Of a stretch of 64,000 nt of DNA, positions 31,490 to 42,429 are shown one piece after another (the stretch's first letter is position 1; the number at the start of each line of letters is the position of its first letter). Below the pieces are notes generated by a model. It saw only the letters and a program-made list of their open reading frames with translations, did no database searches and was not told the DNA's origin. Position numbers and translations under genes: made by a program. This DNA comes from Diplosphaera chodatii (taxonomy: Eukaryota; Chlorophyta; Trebouxiophyceae; Prasiolales; Stichococcaceae), in the NCBI GenBank assembly GCA_032358165.1, contig JAALGY010000041.1, forward strand, positions 2,790,001 to 2,854,000, written 5' to 3'.

Positions 31490-34400
31490 TCACTGCGACT
31501 GCTGCAGCTGCTGCTGCTGCTGCGCCATCGAGTCCGACGACATGGTGGCAGCGAAGACGCGGGGCCAGTCGATGCCGTCTCTCACATCGTAGTCGCCGCG
31601 CACCGGGTAGTCGTTCTCCTGGATGTAGCGGATGCCTGCAGGATTGCAGACATCGTGAATAGTGTCTTGCTGCACGCCTCAAGAAATGTACACCTGCCTT
31701 CCAGTTGCTAGCAGCCAAAGCCAGGAGCAAGACTAGGGGTCCTTCAGCATAGAGCGTACTGTGTCACAGCGTGGTGCTCTGCCTGTTCACATGCAGCGAA
31801 CATGACGATGTGCATGATTGAGGAACAAGAGCAGCAGGTGCCTTCCTTGCTGTCAATGGAACACATCAACACTGATGTGGGGCCCATAGCCCTCTTATGA
31901 ACTGGCACCTGCTGCATGTCAGTGGATGTGCAACACGCTACACCAGCAGGACTGCAGGCAGCCTGGGAGAACGGATCGCACCCTCGATCAGGATGCGGAT
32001 GTCCGGGTGGCAGAAGGGGGAGTTGGAGTAGTCGGACATGTGCAGCAGGCCGTCCTCATTCAGCAGAAACATCGCGGGCTCCGGGAAGGGTCTGTCCGTC
32101 TCCCGATCATTCCTGCAGCCATGCAAAGAGAACCCTTCCAAATGGCTTCGACGCTTTTGGACCTGACCAGAAAGCGCTTGTGCCACACAGTCAGACCGTG
32201 ATCGGCTTGATACAAGAAGGTGAAGGGTCCGACACAGCGGTGGCGTGCTGCTGTGGTCAGCTGGCAAGACGGGCCACCTGCATTATGATGAGGCACACCG
32301 GGGCTCGGAGATGTAGAGGCCCCACTGGCGCATGCCGGTCAGCGTCAGGCCGTACGCGATCTTGAAAGGCACCTCCTTGGTCTGCGATGCCGCCTTCAGC
32401 AGTTCCACCTGCACGCAGCACATACAGACTGTTCCAACATGTTGTTTTCGAAATGGTTGCATGTAGCAAGACTACTGGCATCCTTTCCGAAGCATGGAAA
32501 CCAACTATTGACCTGCAGGTATCACAGGCAGGCAGCATCTAGGGTCTGGCAAGGCATTGTTGCTAGCCATGCAGGCTACTGAGCATATCGACGACGTACG
32601 AAGGACTCAGCGCGCTCGCGGGGGTCGCCGCTCACAGCCAGCAGCTCCACGCCCAGCTCCTGCAGGTCGCCCAGCACCTGCGCCGGGTGCACGGGTCAAG
32701 AGCTTTTGTTGCTGTGGTGATGCTGTCTTTGATCGTGATGGCCTCTGCAGGCGTGCGAACGCGTTTCATGTGGCTATCTGCACGCAGGGTGCATGCCAGC
32801 GCATCCAATGACTCGAGCAGGTATGCATGCAGCCCTGAGAAGGCAGATGCAGCAAGTGGCAACACACAGCTGCAGCACCATTGCACCCAAGACATGGCAA
32901 CTGCTCATGCAGGGTTCTGAAAGAAGCCCCACATCTGAGCCAAGACATCACACAGATCCACAGCGCACCTGGCCCAGGGCGACCAGGTAGTTGCGGGACA
33001 CCGGGTCGTGCTTGCCGCGGTACACCACGATCAGCTGCCACCGCCCTGTGGGTGCGCCGATCTGGATCTTGCCGCCCTGCGCGCGCAGCTCATGTAAGGC
33101 GCAGTGTGCTCATGTGCGGCGCATGGCAACATGTCCTCCTGACACACAAGGGACCTGATCAACAGCCTGGACTACCCTGTATCTCGAACCGTACAGTTCA
33201 AGATACAGTTGACACGGTGCTGCAGAGCAGGTCCAGCTAGGTTTGCCCAGAAGGCACGAGGATCATGCAGGATCTTGGCAGGCAGACTGATGGCTGCCTG
33301 TCACTGGCCTCGAGGAAGCGGTATCATCTTCTGTCCATAGTGTTGAGTCTCAGAAGCTTCAACTGCATGTCATGCGCACCTGCACGGTGTGCAGCGTCTG
33401 CATGGGGATCGGCTTGCCCGGCGGCAGCTTGGGGGACAGTGCCGCCACCACCCGCTGCGCCTGCACAATGATCAGGGAGCCATGTTGTCAAGGCCGCAGC
33501 CAGAATCGCAGCACTGACAGCATGGTAGTTGGCGACGCATGCATGCAGCTGGCAGACTGGCTGGGCAGGCACATGATGCATGCGCATGATCAGGGTTGTT
33601 GACAGCTCATCGAGGAAGGTCAATGCCGTTACTGCATAGAATGCTGTGCATAGGATGGTGCACACCTGATGCGGGCCCAGGAGCTTGACAAGACCCGCTG
33701 CAGCGATGCCTGCAGCGGCCGCCTTGCGCCCACGCTCGAAGCCCTGGCCCTGCTGCATGGCCTGCACAGGTCCACATGCAAGGTGTGCTTCTGATTGAGG
33801 AAGCACTTTGCTATGCTGATCCGTATTCAACCCGGCTCTGTGACTACCATGCTGCCAAGGCTTTTGCCTTGTTGATTACCTGCATGGACTCGCCACCGCC
33901 GCCACCACCACCCATCATGCCACCGCCGCCGCCGCCGCCCATCATACTGCCGAGGCCGCTCATCGTTCCGCCACCCGTGGTACCGTTCTGCGTGATGCCG
34001 TTTTGTCCGCCGCCACCACCCCCTGCAGGATTGCACAAGCAAGGCTTGACCTCAAGTGGTGATCACGCATTGAACACACACGGCAACAAAGGAGTACTGT
34101 TTGTGATGTCGAAATCGACTCTATGCGCAGTGTGATATGGATTAGGAAACCGGAGACCAATGCAGTGCACACCACCAGGCATCATGCGCTTGAGGGTTTG
34201 CATGAAGGGCGTCGCGGGCGTGGCAACAGGCGCAGCAACGGGGGCGACGAGGATGAGTCCCAGCGGGCCGGCTGCCTGCTCCAGCGGCTGGATTTGCCCT
34301 GCAGGTGATCAACCAGCGTCAAGACGTCGATCGAGGCAGGGTCTAGAGTCAGCATATGCTCGATGGACACGGATGACCACATGCAGCTGGCGGTGGCGGT

Positions 34401-34659
34401 CGTCCTGTTGATGCAGAGCCAGCAACCGCACAATCTGAGGCGCCTTGCACTCTCGTTGGGCTGCTGCTGACATACTGCAGCATCATGCAGCCGTACGATG
34501 CCAGCACGAGGTCTCTCGAGGTGGAGTGTGCGTTGCTCACTGCATGCAACCACATAGTGCCAACGCAGGCATGTCGTGCTCACTTCCGACTTGTCCTGGC
34601 TCGGCATGCTTGCCCTCGAGCTGCTCTGGGGTGTGGACGAACGGCAAGAACGGCGCCAT
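31490..34659 (-). CDS. Peroxiredoxin-fold (AhpC/TSA-like) protein lacking the peroxidatic cysteine
   Basis: Eleven-exon model, 400 aa: 34659-34584, 34466-34371, 34298-34173, 34022-33880, 33761-33666, 33460-33380, 33088-32969, 32677-32600, 32408-32299, 32112-31982, 31635-31490; phases close. The C-terminal ~200 residues follow the Prx-like fold: GRWQLIVVYRGKHDPVSRNY, LQELGVELLAVSGDPRERAE, FKIAYGLTLTGMRQWGLYIS, PEPAMFLLNEDGLLHM and GIRYIQENDYPVRG. Where active relatives have YRGxWCPxC this protein has YRGKHDPVS, so the catalytic Cys is D234 and the second is S237; peroxidase activity is unlikely. The N-terminal half has a hydrophobic Pro/Ala stretch (LGLILVAPVAAPVATPATP), then a Gly/Met low-complexity block. 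It may be a structural, binding or chaperone-like derivative. The second exon's acceptor is the least certain. Confidence 0.7.
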
Positions 34660-35259
34660 CTAGGCGGTCTCCAGCTTGCCAGCTGCTCTGAACTTGGAGG
34701 AAGGAGTTGGCTGATGCCAGGCCCCTTGTCTGCTGCTCAGGCACAGACGGCGGTGCACTGCATCAGGGTGTCAAGGGTTGGCTGCCGCCAGATATTGTGG
34801 CAGCGGTCCTGCACAGCCGAGGCAGCACGCGACAGCCGATGTGAGCTGCCCAAGCAACACTTTGTGAATGGCAGCTCCAAGATGCCACGCCGTCGTGAGT
34901 CATGGCTAGCCGCTGGTAGGCTGTCCGATAAAGCAGGCATTGGGACGGCTGGCAAAGTTCAGTATATCAGGCATTGGGCGTGCGTGCGTCCAAACCTGTG
35001 GATCCACACTGAAGGCTGCAATGTTGCCGCAGCGGTAGCATATTGTCTGTTTGCACACAGTCCAACTGTCAATGACGCTATTTATCCACTGGAGTCTGTG
35101 AACAAACTGCAGGCTTGCACTGCCCCCCCACAGTTAGTTGAGGCACACCAGGGGAGCACCAGGCTGCGCATGGTCGGGCCCCCAACGTCAACAAGCCCTA
35201 CGTCTTGAGGCTGGATGCTGCTCCTGGCTTCCAGCTGAAGCTGCCCCAGCCTGCTGCAT
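34660..35259. other. Intergenic; nothing supportable
   Basis: Space between two minus-strand genes: 3' side of SURF6 and upstream of the peroxiredoxin-fold gene. The plus-strand frame 34576-35208 is low in coding character and overlaps an exon antisense, so it is not called. Confidence 0.35.
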
Positions 35260-38157
35260 CTAGTTGCCGCCGCCGCCGCCACTGCCGCCTGGTGAGGGGA
35301 TGAAGCCGGAGCGGCGGCCCTCGAAGCCGGGCCGCAGGAGCTTCTTCTCCCGCTTGGCCTTCTTCTTGTCTGCCTTGGCTGTCACGCGCGCTTGCAGGTT
35401 GTCGTTGCGCCTGCATACGGAACGAAGGCAAATCCTGGGCACACTCCGGACTCTGCACCATGATATGCCTGCCGGCAACAGTCCCAAGGTCCCGGCCACA
35501 TCTAGTGCCGCCTATAATACGCTGCCTGCAGACCACTCGCTGCAGCGGGCAGTGCCCGATGGATGCAACTGCGCGTAAAGACCGGTTTCGCACCGCTTCT
35601 GGCGCTCCGCCTGCGACTGCTGCTGCTCGGAGGTGCGCTGCGCCCAGGCCGCCCCCCGCTTGGCGGCCGCCTTGGTCTCCTTCTTCAGGCTGCGCCGCAG
35701 CCGCGTCGGGTCGTCCAGCACCTTCTCGCCCCTGGCTCTGGCCAGGGCCGCATTCCACGCCTCCCCCGCTGCCTTTGCCTGTCAAGTGGAGTGGAGGTTG
35801 GTCAGGGTGGTAGTCCGCAGCTGTGAACGGCACTACTGCGCCGCAGGTTTGCGTGGTGCGGCGCACGCCCAATGCAGGACCAGCGGGCGTCTACTTTTGC
35901 CACGTGTTGCTGAAAGCACTGACGCACCTCTGCTGCCGCGTCGCCGGCGGCGCTGCTCTGCTGCTTGGCCTCCGCCTTGGCCAGCAGCGCCGCCTTGGAC
36001 TCCTTCCGCCGCTTCTTCCGCGGTTTGAGCTCGCCCAGCTGGCTGGCAGCTGCAAATGGGCACAGGCAAGCGCTTGAGCTTCAGGCTGTTGCAGCATACT
36101 TGCCGATCGAACAGCAATGCGATGGTAGCACCATGCACAACCCCTCTTGGAGTCTGGGTGTCCCGAAGAGGTGCTGCCGCGCACTTTTGCTGATGTCCAG
36201 GCGGCCGAAGGACAGCTCGGTGGCGGGGGAGGCGGCGGCGGGGCGGGGCCACTTGGCCGCCGGCTTCTGCCCGCTGCTCAGCGCCTGGTCCACCTCCGCC
36301 AGCCGCCTGCGAGCGCCAAGCAAGACGCGCTGAGCGGGATGTACAAGTTGAGGCAGTCATGTTGCATAAGCATGGCATGCCCATATGAGCTGCATGTGAC
36401 AACAGAGTGGATGGCGGTGTGTGATGTACCTAGTGACCAGACGGATATTATGTGGAGGATTCGTTGCGCAAAAGTGGCTACACTTACTTCTGAAACTCGG
36501 CTGCAGACAGGTGCTGCGTCTTGGGGCTGCCGGCAGCCTTGCTGCCCTCCGCCTGTGCCCCGCGCTTCCGCTTGGCGCCCACCTGGAATGTCACACAGCT
36601 TACATCAGCGACGAGATGCCATAGCGAATCACTCTTCAACCACCCAGCCAGCCCCTGCGGCCCTCCAGGGGGGCCAGACCACACTGCAGGAGTTGGCACG
36701 CCATGTCCATTTGCAGCTGCTGCTCTCACCTTCTTCTCCACGTGGCCGTTGGTGGCGCGGAAGCGCTTGGCGGCCTCTGTCTGCTTCTTGCGCTCCTCCG
36801 CGTGCCGCGCCGCCCGCAGCGCCGCCACCTTGGCTGCCAGCCGCTGCTGCAGCTCCTCCCGGGACGCCAGGTCTGGCGGGAGGGTTGCGACCAACATCAG
36901 GGCCATGTAGCCAATGTGCCAACTACGCCAGCTGGCTTGTGACTGCAGCAGCCGTTCAGCAGGACAGCCTGAGCCCCTGTGGAGGCACCTGTGAGGTTGA
37001 GGCGCAGCCCAGAGGTGCTGCCGCCTGGCGCGTCCGCCGCCGCCGCCGCTGCCGGGGCTGCATCCGCAGGTGCCGCGTCACCGTCAGCGCCCTTCCGGTG
37101 CTGCGCCGCCTGCGCCGCCAGCTGCCGCTGCACATCCAGCGCCGTCTGCGCTTTATCCGGGTCCAGCTTGTCCCGCTTGTTCTGCAGCAGCAGCACTTGT
37201 ACATGACATCCGAGGAGTGCCAGCGCCTGCAGCGCTGTGATGGTGTGCAAGTTCAGCCAGCACCAACATGCTCCGGTATGGCGTGCAGCTCAGGGCAGGC
37301 ATGCAACCCTGAGCACCTGCTTGTGCTGCTTGCGGAAGGCGGCCTTGGCGGCGTCCCGGTCCGCCTTCTTCATGTACTTGGTGGACACCCGGTCCGCATC
37401 CAGGTCGTGGTAGTAGCGCGCGGGCACCAGCTCCACCAGGTGGTCGAAGAAAGCTGAGTGCGCCTGCGACGCCACCACGCACAACGCCATGTGCCGGTCT
37501 AGTTGCTGGGCGCCACCCGTGGTACTGTTCACCTTTGGTACTGCCTCGGACCACCTCAGCAAGAGCATCACTGAGGTGGTCGGGCGACGCAGGAAGAGCC
37601 GCAGCAGAGCCAACACAGGACGGCGCTGCGCTGCAATCAGGTGGCCCCATGCCACGCCTGGTGAAGGGAAAGGAGCGGCTGCACATCTGAAGCAGGTATT
37701 GACTTCCAGCACGCGTCAGCACTACCTGCAGTGCCTCCGGGGAGAGCGGATCTCGCGTCGCACCAACATCCGCTGCTGCGCCGCCTGGGGCATCGCGTGC
37801 GGCACCGCCACCAGCTCCTGTGGCTGCGGCAACATCATCCAAGTGCCGCTGAGCGGGTCCCTGCTGCTGCGCTGGACCGTCTGATGCTGGTGGCTTGCTG
37901 CCTTTGCGCCGCTTCTTGTGTTTCTGCGGGGATGTCTCTGGGGCGGCTGGACCATCTTCAAAGGCGGCAGGTTCATGCGTGGGCTCAGCTGCATCGTCTG
38001 CTAATTGTTGAGAGCTGTTCCGCGATTTGCTAGCGGCTACTGATTGTGCTGCTGCTGGCCCAATGGTTGCGCCGGCTGCTGAGTGCGAACTGGCAGGGTT
38101 CCCAGCACCCTCTGCTTGCCCAGCTGCATCTGACTTCGGAGGCTTGCGCTTCGCCAT
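35260..38157 (-). CDS. SURF6: SURF6/RRP14 ribosome-biogenesis protein
   Basis: Nine exons, 543 aa: 38157-37726, 37505-37317, 37181-36989, 36872-36730, 36582-36488, 36306-36185, 36049-35928, 35778-35594, 35410-35260. SURF6 is a nucleolar RNA-binding protein needed for both ribosomal subunits. Seen: Lys/Ala-rich N-terminus (KHKKRRKGSK); the N-terminal RRP14 motif HSAFFDHLVELVPARYYHD; long basic helices; the SURF6 signature (LLAKAEAKQQSSAAGDAAAE; AWNAALARARGEKVLDDPTR; LRRSLKKETKAAAKRGAAWA), then the conserved end KRRNDNLQARVTAKADKKKA, KREKKLLRPGFEGRR, followed by a Gly-rich tail. The protein is highly basic, as expected. The long plus-strand ORF 36147-37457 lies antisense to it and is rejected. 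Confidence 0.92.
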
Positions 38158-38610
38158 GACCGCAGTGATTGTGTGTACACGTCTAGCAACGGTCCGATCT
38201 CGCATGCGTATCAGACATCACGCAAGCTGAGGTATAGCAAATGATGCAGAGTGCGTACTTAGACTGCGGAGGCGATTCACTGTGGTGGTCTCAGCGTGTA
38301 TCGAAAGTTGCAACCGACCATAAGCAGACGAGCAGGCAGCAAGGAGCAAGCCCGTTACGCACCAGCATGCGATCTTGCAGCCGCCCTCCAGCAGCTTTCA
38401 AGGCAGGGGACGCCACAACCATGCACTTGTCAACCATGAGCTCCAGTTGTTCATGCCAATTGATACCTGACTCTATGCTCCTCCCAGCAACCACAGCAAT
38501 AATACGAAGAAAGGCAACAACGAAGGCACAATGTTTCGAACGATAAACGACGTTGGTGCAGCATCACAGTTGCCCTGCACCCTGTGCCCGCAAGGCTCCT
38601 ATGATCAGCA
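38158..38610. other. Intergenic; nothing supportable
   Basis: 452 bases between the TauD-type gene and SURF6 on the same strand: 3' region of the former and promoter of the latter. No protein-like frame. Confidence 0.35.
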
Positions 38611-41600
38611 TCACTCGCCGTCCAGCGGCGTGCACAGCCTTTGGCCCGGCACCGTGATGCCGCCGCGGTTCCCCGCCTCCACGCTGTCGAACAGCTCCGC
38701 GAAGTCGGGCGGCAGCGGGCGGTCGGGCGCCGGGGGCGACACCCACAGCCGGAACAGGTGCCGCCGCCGCTCCAGTTCTGGCCAGTCCTCATACTTGGTG
38801 CCTGCGCTCAGCGCTGCCCAGGCGTCATGCAGTAAGATGCGCACGCATGCAGGCATGGCAGCAGCGATTCTGGGCATCACAGACAGCCATATATCAGCAT
38901 GGCAGTAAGACAGAGTGCACACGTGTGTGCAGCATCTGGTGGTTGTGCAGCAGCTGGATGTCGCCCGGCTGCAGGATGAAGTCCAGCCGCAGCGCGTCCG
39001 ACTGCACATTTGCTTATAACATCACATCAGCCTGCCGATCTCGACCTCAAACTAGCAAAATTTCATCAGCAGCACCCAGCTTTGGTGTGTTGTCACCTTG
39101 GCGATGGCATTGAAGTAGCGCACCGCCTCGCGCTGCTTGTCCGTCAAACGCGGCACCTCGGGGTGCCGCTGCGCAAGCTCTGCACCATCACCACGCAGGC
39201 AAAACATTGGGGCCTCACATCGAGGTCGCCCAGTGGTCATTGTGGCTGGTGACGACTGCCTTCAGCAGTCAGTGCGACGGCACACCAGACACCCACCGTA
39301 GTATGTCGCATTGTAGCTGGTGCTGAGGTAGCCCTGCAGCCACATGTAAAATGCATTTTGCAGATGCACATCAGGGTGGATCATCCGTTTGCGGCACAGC
39401 ACCGCACTGTGCAGCAAACGCAGTGCTACAGGCACTGGCCCCATGGTAGTTCATGATGGGCAGCCGGAAGAAGGGCTTCTTGCCCGCCGGGATCTCGCCT
39501 TTGCGGTCCACATACCTGCAGCCGCAGCCACCCGGACTAACCACGTGCACTCGATAGCAGCCAGTGCTCGCGGCACAGATGGCACAACACACTGCCTTCT
39601 TTCACGCTGCCCTGTTTCCACCCTTGCTGAGCGAGGACATGAAGGCCATGATATAAATGCATCGGCAGTCTACCATCCGACGAGTCGTGCACGCCGCATC
39701 GCGCACCAGGGGCCGGACAGGGCCTCCACGAGGTCGACGCGCCCCAGGCGCAGCAGCTCGTTGTGCACCGCCACGCTGGACGACCAGCTGGACTCGCCGC
39801 CTGACTTGGCCGTCTTCAGGCACAGCAGCCCTGCAGCAGATGCCAAGCAATCTTAAGGACGGATGTATCTGTGCCGATTTTTTCATATGATCTGGGCAGT
39901 GCCAGCTCATCAAGGTGCTGAAGCCTTCTGTGCAGTGATCGGCCAGGAGCCAGTGCGCGGTTGAGCGCCTGGGGTTGCTCTGCCAGTCAGCTGGACTAAG
40001 TACGCCACACCAGACCCAATCGTATATGGCACGTATCGAGGACATGGCTGCATACGCACCCACGATGTCAGAAGCGTCAGTGTGCCAGGGCTGCGCCAGG
40101 GATGTGCCGTACACACGCGTGTCTGGTCGGCGCGGGTCCAAGCCGATATCCTGCATCGCAGACAGCATCCTCAGAATGCAAGCCGGGCTTCCATATATGT
40201 GATTACAGACAGCTTTGCAAGACGACACCACAGTGCTTCGATCGTTGAATCTTTTCCGCGGTGCACCCCTCGAGCATGCATGTGGCAGTGGTCAGGGCAT
40301 GTTGTATGGAGCGATGACAATGGCTGAGAGAGCGTGCGTCACCTTCACGTGCCCCAGGATGTGTCCCTTTGCATTCTGGCTGACCACCCTGCCCCAGTAC
40401 AGACCGAAGCCCCTGCGGTCGGCAGCAGCAATGGTGGCCTGTCAACAGCTCATGTGGCATCGTGGGTGTTGATCTGGCATTGTGGGGTACTGATCTGACG
40501 CTAGAATCCGACATTCCGCGCACCAGTACGCCAGCGCTGACTCATGCTGGCTGTACCGTTCCACCGGCACGCCCCGGATCAGGTACCACCCCCGGCCAAA
40601 GCGCACCTGCAGCAGAGCATGGAGGCGACCTGAGGCGTTCACGATGCATGCGGTGTGGTCGTTGTGGGACGTCCTCACTCGTTGGGATGCGGGATCAAAG
40701 GCGTTGACAGCCGAGGTGCAGCGTATAGCACACCTCGTCACGCGCTGCCTCCAGCTTAGGACCGAGACGTGGCAGCACAAAGTCGTCCTTTGTCACATCC
40801 TGCACAGCAACTACATCATTCAACAACATCGGTCGGACGCCACACGACATCAGCACCTGACACTGATGTGATCGAGCGCGTGCGCGTGCTAGGGTAGCAC
40901 CTTTTCCCTCTGTGCTTGGCGCACACAACCCTGCTTGATGGCTACAGCGCACCGCTATCTGCTTGCCGGTGGATGTGGCCTTGTGCACGGCAGCGTCCAA
41001 CTCCGCAACCTCGTCTGGTGACAGCCGGAGGATGTGCTGCAAGCACAGCACGCACAAGCTTGCTGATGTGCTCCTCAGCGGGCTCAGAGTTTGAGTTGCA
41101 GTGGTGCAGGGGAACATTGTACGTACTGTGAGTGTCGTCTTGCACAAGCATAATGACTACATGTCGCCGCCCAGCAGTAAGCGACATCGTGGAAGTGTCG
41201 GTCATGAACCCTTGAGCGCTTGAGGTACCTTCTCCAGGTCGGGATAGTCCTTGGCGGTCCACGCCGCTGGGTCGTCGATGATGGTCAGCGGCTCCACATT
41301 GCCCTGCGGCCCCGAGTGACTGCAGCCAAGCGCACACACCACTCGCACATTGCCACACCGGAAAGCCTTGTTTTCGTCGCTTGACATTCGCATGTAACCC
41401 ACAGAATCGAATCTCGAGGTGCAGGTGACCGCGCTGCAGGTGCGGCAGCTGCAGCGCGCACATGAGCGCAGGCAGGTAAGCAGCTGCCGGGTGAGCCAAC
41501 GTTCCGCACCGGATGCCGGGCGGCGCCAGGCCGGTGCCTAGCCCGCCGAGCGGCAGGTCGGGCGCGGGCTTGTAGTGCTCGTCCACCAGCGCCTGTGGGC

Positions 41601-41721
41601 TCAGGTCCCCCAGCACGGGGGCGGACATGTCGATGCTGGGCGCCATGGCTGCGGCTGACAATGCTGCGCGCGCGTGCAGCACCTTTATGTAGTCGGTGCT
41701 AGGTTCAGCAGTAGTTGCCAT
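38611..41721 (-). CDS. TauD/TfdA-family Fe(II)/2-oxoglutarate dioxygenase
   Basis: Thirteen exons, 428 aa: 41721-41510, 41319-41229, 41036-40953, 40799-40734, 40606-40524, 40412-40343, 40150-40060, 39830-39707, 39515-39440, 39333-39297, 39179-39097, 39001-38923, 38801-38611. The family oxidises taurine, carnitine precursors or other acids; fungal-like eukaryotic members have unknown substrates. Seen: DDPAAWTAKDYPD, LSPDEVAELDAAV, FGRGWYLIRGVPVERY, LYWGRVVSQNAKGHILGHVK, the metal site WHTDASD (H225, D227), FFRLPIMNY, GDIQLLHNHQMLHTRTKYED with distal H364, and RRRHLFRLWVSPP with the 2-oxoglutarate arginine near R379. No transit peptide is evident. One intron (39439-39334) needs a GC donor (G|GCCAGT). 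Unrelated in sequence to the PhyH-like oxygenase at 8-11.6 kb. Confidence 0.9.
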
Positions 41722-42429
41722 GACAGATCAGAATGACAGTAGGTGTCGCGTTCTGCAATCTTAAAGCAATCACGCGTCCTGTGCGCGGGCAGTGAACATG
41801 ATAGACAGGTCACAAGAGGGGCAAACGTGCACCTTGAGAGTCAGCTGGAGCAGGCAGCTGAGGTTGTGGCAAGGTCAGCTACGGGCAGACGACTGATCGT
41901 GTCAGAGCTGCTAAGCGACATCAAACGCTGCGCTCAGGTGGTTGTGACCGTCTCGTAACACAATTCACAACGGGACAGGCAGAAACGTGACCCGAAACGT
42001 GGCTTCTGAACAGCTGCACGGCAAATCCTGGCGCTCGGACGCCTGGCGGCGCATTCTTCCGTCTCCTGCGCCCACAGCAGCGCAGCGGGCGATTCCGGCC
42101 ACGGGCGAGCAAGGCAGAGGGCCGCAGTCGCGCTGATCGCGGTCAGGTCCGAGGGGTGCTGCCCTCACGTGCTGCCGACACGTCCGTGCCCTGCCTTTGT
42201 GCTTCCGGGTCTCCTGGGCACAATGCCACGGGGACAACCTTCATGCACTTTCGAAGCTCAATAAGCTGCGCTTTCAGTGTTGCACGATGTCTGTTGATTG
42301 TCCCCGGCCACAAGTGTGTCATCGCCTGCCTACACGCAGCGTGATGACACAGGACGGTCCCCCACGCATCCCCGCGCATGCAAGCTGACGCTGAGCTGAT
42401 CGAACCTTGCAGACGTTCAGAGAGCCATC
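41722..42429. promoter_or_regulatory. Divergent intergenic region between TauD-type and AUX1-type genes
   Basis: 708 bases between opposed start codons, no convincing coding frame; expected to carry both promoters. No auxin-response element or other named box was searched exhaustively or claimed. Confidence 0.35.

Noticed and set aside
36147..37457. 436-codon plus-strand ORF, the longest in the window
   Set aside because: It is antisense to seven well-supported SURF6 exons and their introns and has no domain; high GC and few stop codons explain it.
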